A program made the position numbers and the translations under genes. A stretch of DNA of 11,965 bases, taken from Rickettsia typhi. GTDB taxonomy: Bacteria; Pseudomonadota; Alphaproteobacteria; Rickettsiales; UBA1997. Positions 1 to 5,873 of the stretch are shown piece after piece; the stretch's first letter is position 1; every line of letters begins with the position of its first letter. Under the pieces are notes generated by a model, which was given only the letters and a program-made list of their open reading frames with translations, did not search any database and was not told the DNA's origin. The DNA lies in the NCBI GenBank assembly GCA_945861125.1, contig CAMASZ010000020.1:1-11965 (forward strand), written 5' to 3'.

Positions 1-317
1 GCTGCTTGGTCTGGCGAGAAGATCTTTGAAATAAAAATCTTTAAAAAATGAAGCTGTATATCCATACTGCTGAAGCTTTTTAGAGATTTTTGTACCAAAA
101 ATATGAAGTTAGAATTTTGATATTTTTAAAACTTTAAAGATAGAATTTGGTATTATTAAGATTTTGATATCATATGGGCCTCAACTTAAAAACACCAATA
201 ATTTATAACATAAAACTACGTTGATTTTAAACTATTATCAATTTGGCTACAATACCAAAAAAGCTGTTTTAAGAATTTGTAGAAATTTATTGCCCCTAAA
301 TTAAACGGCATTATTTG
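1..317. other. Intergenic region downstream of tonB, no confident gene
   Basis: About 317 bases hold no gene I can support. The first 30 or so bases are visibly richer in G+C than the rest, so they may be the edge of a coding region outside the window. One plus-strand frame is open from base 1 to a TGA at 49-51. A minus-strand frame is open from an ATG at 63-65 off the left edge. Neither fragment resembles a family I know. The 10-mer ATTTTGATAT occurs twice (114-123 and 161-170). I could not find a GC-rich stem followed by a T-run that would serve as the terminator of the tonB operon on the minus strand. Confidence 0.5.
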
Positions 318-851
318 CTAATCAACTTTAAATCTTACTACAATATCTTGCCAATTATCTTTATCGCTTGTTTCAAAGCGCCATTTATAAAGACTTTTTA
401 CTAGTAGGTAATTAAGTTTTGGATTATTACAAGGTTTTATTAATTCTACTTTGGTAACTACGCCTTGCTGAGAAATATAAAAACGAGCTAGAGCTTCGGT
501 ATTAATGGCTTCGTAGCGAAGATCTTCAGGAATTTCTGGTAATGGTTGATAAATTAAATTAGATTTTTTGCTAGCGATGTTTTCGCTAAAATCATTGCCC
601 AATTTATTTTCTAATTTATTTTTCTTCAAAAAGTTTTCATGAGAATTTTTCTCACTATCTTCAAAAATATCTTTATTTTTTCTTTTGAAGCTTTGGTTTG
701 AAAGGCTTACATTAGAATTGCTAATTAATTCAGTGTCAATATAAAGGCTAATTGGAGGCATTATTTTTTCTTTGCTTTCGATAAAAAATAATAAAACTAT
801 TAAGAGATAAGTTATGCAGGCAAGTGTTATGCTTAATTTTGGACGAAACAT
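318..851 (-). CDS. tonB: TonB-family energy transducer, short linker form
   Basis: This 177-residue protein is a TonB-type transducer, which carries energy from the ExbB-ExbD motor in the inner membrane to an outer-membrane receptor. One N-terminal membrane segment (about residues 5-25) anchors it. The C-terminal domain (about 105-177) has the TonB fold signature: PEIPEDLR, then ALARFYISQQGVVTKVELIKP, then the KWRF motif at 156-159. The linker (26-104) is Lys/Asn/Ser-rich with very few prolines, unlike the Pro-rich spacer of classical TonB. The protein is shorter than E. coli TonB. The membrane segment has Ser7 but no His four residues later, where E. coli TonB has its S-x3-H pair. The ATG overlaps the exbD stop by one base (TAATG), and a GAGG ribosome site lies just upstream. 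It is the last gene of the operon. Identity as a TonB-domain protein is solid; partnership with the receptor in the same operon is inferred. Confidence 0.88.
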   Translation of the reverse strand: MFRPKLSITLACITYLLIVLLFFIESKEKIMPPISLYIDTELISNSNVSLSNQSFKRKNKDIFEDSEKNSHENFLKKNKLENKLGNDFSENIASKKSNLIYQPLPEIPEDLRYEAINTEALARFYISQQGVVTKVELIKPCNNPKLNYLLVKSLYKWRFETSDKDNWQDIVVRFKVD

Positions 852-1249
852 TATTGCCTCGCAATTAATGAAAAATGATGAATACCAACTTTTCTAATTT
901 CAAGAATAACTTGCATTAAGAAGCCCTGCCTAACATCTTGATCGCAAGCAATTATGATGGTTTCTTCCTTGTTTTTTATCAGCTTATTAACTTCATTACC
1001 CAGAGCTTCAAATAAAATTTGGTTTTGATTGAGAAAAATAATATTATCTTTATTGATACTAATAGTTATTTTGTTATCACTAGAAACTTTTTCTGCTCGA
1101 CCTTTGGTTAAATTAACATTAATTCCACTAAAACTTTGCATAAAAAGTGAAGTAAGAATAAAAGCTGCCAATAAAAAGAACATCACATCAATCATAGGAA
1201 TAATTTCTATTCTTGCTTTCTTTGCTTCTCTAATTCTTTTAATTTTCAT
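851..1249 (-). CDS. exbD: ExbD-family proton-channel subunit
   Basis: ExbD forms, with ExbB, the proton-driven inner-membrane motor that energises TonB. Starting at the ATG at 1249 the protein has 132 residues. It has a basic cytoplasmic N-terminus (KIKRIREAKKARIEI), then the single membrane helix IPMIDVMFFLLAAFI. In this helix Asp21 matches the essential channel aspartate (Asp25 in E. coli ExbD). A periplasmic domain of about 90 residues follows and ends in VILEIRKVGIHHFSLIARQ, the usual ExbD/TolR C-terminal form. A TTG at 1256-1258 in the same frame would add three residues, but I prefer the ATG because neither start has a ribosome site and ATG is the commoner codon. The start lies inside the end of exbB (11-bp overlap) and the stop overlaps the tonB start, so translation is probably coupled. 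TolR is a relative, but the adjacent tonB and receptor favour ExbD. Confidence 0.88.
   Translation of the reverse strand: MKIKRIREAKKARIEIIPMIDVMFFLLAAFILTSLFMQSFSGINVNLTKGRAEKVSSDNKITISINKDNIIFLNQNQILFEALGNEVNKLIKNKEETIIIACDQDVRQGFLMQVILEIRKVGIHHFSLIARQ
857..860 (-). promoter_or_regulatory. Shine-Dalgarno site of tonB (GAGG)
   Basis: Reading on the minus strand, GAGG lies 5 nt before the tonB ATG, inside the last codons of exbD. It is the only clear Shine-Dalgarno sequence before any gene in this window. It supports the start at 851 and independent re-initiation at tonB as well as coupling through the TAATG overlap. Confidence 0.6.
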
Positions 1250-1850
1250 TTCTATCAATTTTTAAATGATCGATAATGCGAGTACCAAGTCTTTCTAGGT
1301 CATCAATTGTTTGGTTCTGAAGTTTTATAAAATAATTAAAAGCAAATAAAGCGATTATTGCAATTATTAATCCAAAACCAGTTGCAATTAGACTTTCTGC
1401 AACACCAGCTGTTATGCCGGTTGGATTAATAATTCCTTCATTGCCAAGAATTTTGAATGAAGACATCATGCCCATAATTGTTCCAAGTAATCCTAACAAT
1501 GGCGCTGAAGTTATAATTGTTTCTAAAATCCACAGTAGTGAGTTTAATTGTTTTTCAATTTGTTTTGCTTCATCGATTGCTCTTGATTCTAGCCACCATA
1601 TCGGCTTAGTTTTATTTTCAAAAATAAGCCTAAAAAATTTACGATAACAATTTTGTTGATCAAGTTTTTGTAATTGTTGATTAAATTTTTGCCAATCAAA
1701 ATTATAAGTTTCAATTAAATCAAAAAATCTTTTGGAAATTTTAACGTGTTTTTGATAATAAAAAATTTTATCAAAAATTATCGCTAAGGCAATTATAGCC
1801 ATAGCTGAGAGCGGAATCATTACCAAACCACCTAATTTAATAATATTCAT
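1239..1850 (-). CDS. exbB: ExbB-family proton-channel subunit
   Basis: ExbB is the multimeric inner-membrane scaffold of the TonB motor and surrounds ExbD helices. The protein has 203 residues, at the short end for the family. A first membrane helix (about 8-27, MIPLSAMAIIALAIIFDKIF) is followed by a cytoplasmic region to about residue 105. Then come the two conserved helices. The first carries APLLGLLGTIMGMMSSF (116-132), and its Thr124 matches E. coli Thr148. The second carries GVAESLIATGFGLIIAIIALFAFNYF (about 149-174, read as two parts), and its Thr157 matches E. coli Thr181. Both proton-path threonines are thus present. The gene starts 7 bp after the stop of the unknown 416-aa gene and overlaps exbD. 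MotA/TolQ/ExbB share this domain; operon context favours ExbB. A second Met at residue 11 is a possible but less likely start, since it would remove part of helix 1. Confidence 0.88.
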   Translation of the reverse strand: MNIIKLGGLVMIPLSAMAIIALAIIFDKIFYYQKHVKISKRFFDLIETYNFDWQKFNQQLQKLDQQNCYRKFFRLIFENKTKPIWWLESRAIDEAKQIEKQLNSLLWILETIITSAPLLGLLGTIMGMMSSFKILGNEGIINPTGITAGVAESLIATGFGLIIAIIALFAFNYFIKLQNQTIDDLERLGTRIIDHLKIDRNEN

Positions 1851-1857
1851 AATTTTA

Positions 1858-3108
1858 TTACTTATTGTTGGATTTTTGTTGAATATTTGAGTCTAATTCT
1901 TTAAGAGATTTAGGATGAATAACTGTAGAATTAGCTTCTTGTTTGCTATTTTGTTGAACTAAAAGATTTATTGCTTCTTTAGAGCTATCTCGCTTTGAAA
2001 ATTGTGAATCCTCTAAAGTAGGATTTTGTATAATCTTTTGTGAATTAGGGCTTGCATATTTTTGTATAAGCAAACTTGGCAGTCCCCATATTTTCTGCCA
2101 TGAGTTAATATATATTTTTGAAGTTAAAATCGCACCTCTTTTTTGCATTTCTTGTTGGAGGGTGTCAATATTTTTTTGTTTTAAAGTTGCGGTTTCTTCA
2201 ATAATTTTTGCAGTTATTTTGGCTAGCATTTCTTGATCAGTAATTTCTGATTCATTTTTTAAACGGACAATTTGTTGAGATATTGTTTCTTCAAAATTTT
2301 CTAATTTAATTGCTACATCTTGTCTTCTTTGTTTTGAAGCTAGTAAAGATGAAAGTTTGCCAAATACAACCAATGAAGATGCTATATAACCAATATTAGA
2401 AACAAAAGAATTTAATCTGCGCGATAATCTTTGTGATAAAACATAAAAATTTAGACTCGATCCAGAAATATTAGTTACAGTGCCGACATGTCTTGCCTTG
2501 CCACCAACAGAATGAACATGATGGTTTTTCGATTCATCTACAGCAATATTTTCTTTTGTTAAATTACCTTGTTCATCAAATTTTAAATTAGAAAAAAAAT
2601 CAATAATTTGTTGAAAAGAGTTTTTTGCTTCAGCGCTAAAATGACCAGCAACACTAGCATTATAGCCATTTATTGATGACAAAAATGTTAAAAACATTTG
2701 CAATGGTACTGCTCCATAAGAAACCCTTTGAAATAATTTGTAATCTTCTTCTTGCTTATCTTGAAAATGATAATCATAAGATAAAAGTAAAATTACTTTC
2801 AAACTTTCAGAAACAAAAGATATTATGGCATCATTTTTTTTTAAACGATTAGCATATTGTGCAATTGAAATTACCGCTTTATCAATGCCATCTTTTTTAA
2901 CAATTTTTTCAAAATTGCCCCAAAATTGGGCATGTTGATTTTGATCTGAATTATGATAATTGTGATTAATATTGCTTTCGATCAGAGCTAATAAATATTC
3001 TATTGTTTCTTTGGATTTTAAAACTTTTTGAACAATATTGGCTGACTCCTTATGAAAATTATCAGGTGATGGAGTCAGGGTAATGGATATTTCTTCAGGT
3101 CTTGTCAT
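1858..3108 (-). CDS. Unrecognised 416-aa protein in the TonB operon
   Basis: I do not recognise this family. The protein has no signal peptide and begins MTRPEEISITLTPSPDNFHK, so it probably starts in the cytoplasm. Residues 25-175 look mainly helical with hydrophobic patches such as VILLLSYDY (105-113) and VPLQMFLTFLSSI (134-146). A His cluster follows: HHVHS at 196-200 and His207 within a Gly-rich turn (VGGKARHVGT). Residues 235-257 (FVSNIGYIASSLVVFGKLSS) form the best candidate membrane-associated helix. From about 262 to 325 the Glu/Gln/Lys pattern suggests a coiled coil. The last 65 residues are Ser/Gln/Asn/Lys-rich and probably disordered. It lies 8 bp after the receptor stop and 7 bp before exbB, so it must be co-transcribed and is likely to act with the uptake system. 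Candidate roles are metal handling or a membrane-linked accessory to the motor, but these are guesses. The absence of a ribosome site is shared with its neighbours. Confidence 0.8.
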   Translation of the reverse strand: MTRPEEISITLTPSPDNFHKESANIVQKVLKSKETIEYLLALIESNINHNYHNSDQNQHAQFWGNFEKIVKKDGIDKAVISIAQYANRLKKNDAIISFVSESLKVILLLSYDYHFQDKQEEDYKLFQRVSYGAVPLQMFLTFLSSINGYNASVAGHFSAEAKNSFQQIIDFFSNLKFDEQGNLTKENIAVDESKNHHVHSVGGKARHVGTVTNISGSSLNFYVLSQRLSRRLNSFVSNIGYIASSLVVFGKLSSLLASKQRRQDVAIKLENFEETISQQIVRLKNESEITDQEMLAKITAKIIEETATLKQKNIDTLQQEMQKRGAILTSKIYINSWQKIWGLPSLLIQKYASPNSQKIIQNPTLEDSQFSKRDSSKEAINLLVQQNSKQEANSTVIHPKSLKELDSNIQQKSNNK

Positions 3109-3116
3109 ATAAAAAT

Positions 3117-5183
3117 TTAAAATTCAGTACTTGCGATTAAATAAAAACTTCTTCTTGGTGAATATTGTGTTGCACCAACACCAATACCACTGCCATCGCG
3201 CAAACGATATATTTTATCTAAGGCATTGTTTACAGAAAATCTTAGCTTGAATTTTTTAAAATCTTGAACTGCAAAAAGATTAATCTGAGTATAAGATGGC
3301 ATGCTTAGAGTATTGGCTTCACCTCTTCTTAAGCCACTACCAAAAATTGCATCACTACCAATATTGGTATCAGCTATTTTATAGGCCAATCCTAAAGAAG
3401 CGGTAATTTTTTGGGCATGATCAGGATGAACGTGGTGTTTAGTGGTATATTCAAGTTCTGCCTCTTCGTGCAAATATTCACCTGAGTTTATTTTAAATGC
3501 TCTAGCTTTTTGTAAAGCAAGATTAGCATAGGCTGAGAAATTATTTTTCTTATAATCAGAAGTTAATTCAACGCCATAAATTTCAGCTTTTTCATAGTTA
3601 AACGGTTTAAATATCAATGCACTACCAAATTGCCCTTCATCAAGCATGTCTCTTACTTTTTTATAATAACTATCTATGCCAAAAGAAAGCTCTTTGCTAA
3701 ATTGATGCTTAATACCAATGTCATAATAATCAGTTTTTTCGGTAAGAACTTTATTATTTACAAAAGTTTCAGGAGCATTGGTAGTATTGGCAAAACGATT
3801 AATATTAAGGTTTGAAACAATCTCAGCTTTAGGTGCGGTAAAGTAGCGAGAATATCCGGCGTGCAATTTGGTTTTATTGGTTAATTTATAAACCGCTCCA
3901 GCTCTAGGACTAAAATGATGATCATCAATAACACTTTGTACCATGTCAAAACGGCCACCAAAATTAAAATTCAATTTTTCGGAAGCTTTATATTCGTTTT
4001 GCACATATAAACTATATAATTGAGTATTTTTTTTGGAGTCATCTTTGATTAAGAAAGGAGTGGTAGCAATGTTATCATTTTCATCAACTGCAAATAATAA
4101 ATTACTTTGATCATCTTTAACGCCGGTATTGCTAAAGTAAAGACCTGCTCTTAAAGTATTTTTATTATTTATTTCTTTGCTAAAATCGGCTTGAACTCCC
4201 GAAGTAAGGCTTGATTTATCAATTTGAGAAGAATTACCGCTAAAAATTAAATCACCCACTTCATCACCGCGAAATTTTAGTAAGCTCTGCCTTGAGAAAG
4301 CTGAAATTTGATAATCAATATCATAGTCGTTAACGCCTTGTAAGGCAAGAATTGCAAAACGATTTGATTCGGATTGTCTTTGATTAACATTAGCAGAATT
4401 TATAGGGTTAACATTAGCGAGTTCAAATTCCGGATTTTGGTCTGCGATATTTGGAATTTGGTAGCGATTAGTGGCGTTTGCTAAAATTAAACTCAATCGT
4501 TTTTTATCGCCAATTAAGTAAGAAAAATAACCAAAAATTTTATCTTGCTTGGTTTGATTATGAATTGACTTGCGAGTAGGGGTTGGAGATTCAAGTCCAC
4601 GATTGTTTTGTAAATATGAAGTGCTCAAAAAGTAATTTAAACCAGCCTTACTACCGCTTATTTGCTGGTTAAAACCCGCTGTTCTATTGGAGCCATATAT
4701 TGCCTCAGAATAAAAGCCCTTATCTAAATTTTTTTTAGAAACATGATCTTTGGTTTTTATTTCAACTACTCCAGCAGTGCGATATCCATATTGTGCAGGA
4801 AGGGCGCCAGTTATAAGATCTATTGAGTCGGCAAATCGCGCATCTAAAACTTGTCCAAAACCATTAATTCCTTCAGGAATTATAACATCATTAATTCGAT
4901 ATTGAATATTGCTATGATCATTACGAATATGAATTTGTCCATATGAATCTTGAGTAACTCCAGGAGCGCGGAGTAAAACTTGATTTAATGATGAGGCTTG
5001 ACCTTGAGGTAAGTTATCTATATCAGATCTATTGAATCTGTATGAACTTCCTCCAGTTTTTGGCGACAGATTATTTCTAGACTGATCAAGTTTTTTAGCT
5101 TTGATTTCATATTCATAATTCTGGGCGAATGAGTTTGAAAGTGTAAAAGCAAGGGCAAAAATTGTTAAAGAAATTTTTTTCAT
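3117..5183 (-). CDS. TonB-dependent outer-membrane receptor
   Basis: This is a 688-residue gated outer-membrane barrel that imports a ligand using energy from TonB. The signal peptide is clear (MKKISLTIFALAFTLSNSFA, cleavage before Gln21). A possible TonB box lies at YEIKAK soon after. The plug domain (about 40-150) includes the stretches LNQVLLRAPGVTQDSYGQIHIR and FADSIDLITGALPAQYGYRTAGVVEI; the receptor family with PEGINGFGQ and YGYRTAGVV is common in Proteobacteria. The rest is an Asn/Tyr-rich barrel ending in a C-terminal Phe (FYLIASTEF), the usual signal for barrel assembly. A His/Glu-rich loop lies at 572-591 (His572, 583, 584, 586, 589, with Glu573, 574, 576, 578), of which HxDH appears to be family-typical. 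The ligand is unknown; the loop and the His/Cys neighbour suggest a metal or metal complex. It heads the operon through tonB, with the next gene 8 bp away. Receptor identity is secure, the ligand is not. Confidence 0.92.
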   Translation of the reverse strand: MKKISLTIFALAFTLSNSFAQNYEYEIKAKKLDQSRNNLSPKTGGSSYRFNRSDIDNLPQGQASSLNQVLLRAPGVTQDSYGQIHIRNDHSNIQYRINDVIIPEGINGFGQVLDARFADSIDLITGALPAQYGYRTAGVVEIKTKDHVSKKNLDKGFYSEAIYGSNRTAGFNQQISGSKAGLNYFLSTSYLQNNRGLESPTPTRKSIHNQTKQDKIFGYFSYLIGDKKRLSLILANATNRYQIPNIADQNPEFELANVNPINSANVNQRQSESNRFAILALQGVNDYDIDYQISAFSRQSLLKFRGDEVGDLIFSGNSSQIDKSSLTSGVQADFSKEINNKNTLRAGLYFSNTGVKDDQSNLLFAVDENDNIATTPFLIKDDSKKNTQLYSLYVQNEYKASEKLNFNFGGRFDMVQSVIDDHHFSPRAGAVYKLTNKTKLHAGYSRYFTAPKAEIVSNLNINRFANTTNAPETFVNNKVLTEKTDYYDIGIKHQFSKELSFGIDSYYKKVRDMLDEGQFGSALIFKPFNYEKAEIYGVELTSDYKKNNFSAYANLALQKARAFKINSGEYLHEEAELEYTTKHHVHPDHAQKITASLGLAYKIADTNIGSDAIFGSGLRRGEANTLSMPSYTQINLFAVQDFKKFKLRFSVNNALDKIYRLRDGSGIGVGATQYSPRRSFYLIASTEF

Positions 5184-5268
5184 ATCTATAAAATTGAATT
5201 AGAGCTTTTTAAAATGATATAATTAAAAGTGGTAAAAATTAATTATTGATTAGACTGTTTATAAATCT

Positions 5269-5289
5269 GCTTTTTTATTATAAAAAAGC
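5269..5289. repeat. 21-bp perfect palindrome, candidate operator
   Basis: The arms GCTTTTTTAT and ATAAAAAAGC are exact reverse complements around a single central T. The palindrome sits between the DUF2946-like gene and the receptor and covers the candidate -10 box. Its form (AT-rich with GC ends, odd length) would suit a dimeric repressor such as a Fur/Zur-type regulator, but it does not match a consensus I can name. It could instead be a weak terminator hairpin for the DUF2946-like gene 97 bp upstream; against that, no T-run follows the stem on the minus strand. A second, fully AT 14-bp palindrome lies at 5312-5325 and may be chance. Confidence 0.5.
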
Positions 5290-5306
5290 GGTCCATCTTT
5301 TTGTAA
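5277..5306 (-). promoter_or_regulatory. Candidate promoter of the receptor-tonB operon
   Basis: On the minus strand a perfect TATAAT (5277-5282) is preceded by TTACAA (5301-5306), a poor -35 match, with an 18-bp spacer. Transcription would begin near 5270 and give a leader of about 87 nt before the receptor ATG. The -10 box lies inside a 21-bp palindrome, which would suit repression. In such AT-rich DNA a TATAAT can occur by chance, so the call is tentative. Confidence 0.35.
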
Positions 5307-5385
5307 TTATAATTAAATATTTAATGCTTAAGGCGGTAGAAAAATAATCAAAAAAATTACAATCAAAGATAAGATTAACTATTTT

Positions 5386-5760
5386 TTATGCATTTGAAGG
5401 GGGTGCTCTAGGAAGTAGATTGGAGTATAATTTGTATAGTTTTTTACGATCACAAAAAATTTTTAAAATCAAAAATAAAGCAGTAGATAAAAGGCAAGAA
5501 GAAGCAATATTTATGATTAGATCTTTATGGGCATTAAGAAATGAGCATATGATGCAATCTGAATTATGATGTTGAATATCGGAACTATCTTGATAAACTA
5601 ATTGTGAAGCAGAGTTGTTAGAGTGGTTATTTTTTTGTTTATTTTGAGTATGATTAAAATAATGAGAAGAAAATATGTTTTGTGTAAAAGCTATAATTAA
5701 AACAGCAATATAAAATATTGTTTTAGAGATATTTGATTTTATTTTTTTTGTTTTTTGCAT
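5386..5760 (-). CDS. DUF2946-like His/Cys membrane protein
   Basis: This 124-residue protein resembles the DUF2946 family of small proteins of unknown function, some of which I recall being encoded beside TonB-dependent receptors. An N-terminal hydrophobic segment (13-30) is a signal peptide or anchor. A His-rich stretch follows (His33, 37, 46), then the motif HHNSDCIICSFLNAH at 64-78, with Cys69 and Cys72 spaced as CxxC and flanked by His64, 65 and 78. A second membrane helix lies at about 85-103, and the protein ends in PRAPPSNA, matching the R(A/G)PPA-like tail typical of the family. The His and Cys residues suggest metal binding outside the inner membrane. It lies 202 bp upstream of the receptor on the same strand, so it could share regulation or, by read-through, a transcript. 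Family assignment rests on motif pattern and length, not on a search; the metal role is inference. Confidence 0.75.
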   Translation of the reverse strand: MQKTKKIKSNISKTIFYIAVLIIAFTQNIFSSHYFNHTQNKQKNNHSNNSASQLVYQDSSDIQHHNSDCIICSFLNAHKDLIINIASSCLLSTALFLILKIFCDRKKLYKLYSNLLPRAPPSNA

Positions 5761-5873
5761 TATTTTTTTGCTGTAAAAAAATCATTTAACTTTAACTTCG
5801 ATGCTATATAGGTTGTTTTAAATATTCAAGCTTCAATTAAAAAATGTTAAGTAAATTAAATAGAATGAGTGCT

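Noticed and set aside
1..65. Open fragments at the left edge: a plus frame ending at 49-51 and a minus frame starting at 63-65
   Set aside because: Each gives only about 16-22 residues with no recognisable motif, and the two conflict in strand, so neither can be called a gene.
1256..1258. TTG start for exbD
   Set aside because: It adds only three residues and has no ribosome site; the ATG at 1247-1249 is the simpler choice.
1029..1647. Plus-strand open frames opposite exbD and exbB
   Set aside because: They are antisense to well-supported membrane-protein genes, and their hydrophobic content mirrors the codons of the real genes.
5312..5325. 14-bp AT palindrome ATTAAATATTTAAT
   Set aside because: Composition is entirely A and T, so chance occurrence is likely in this DNA.
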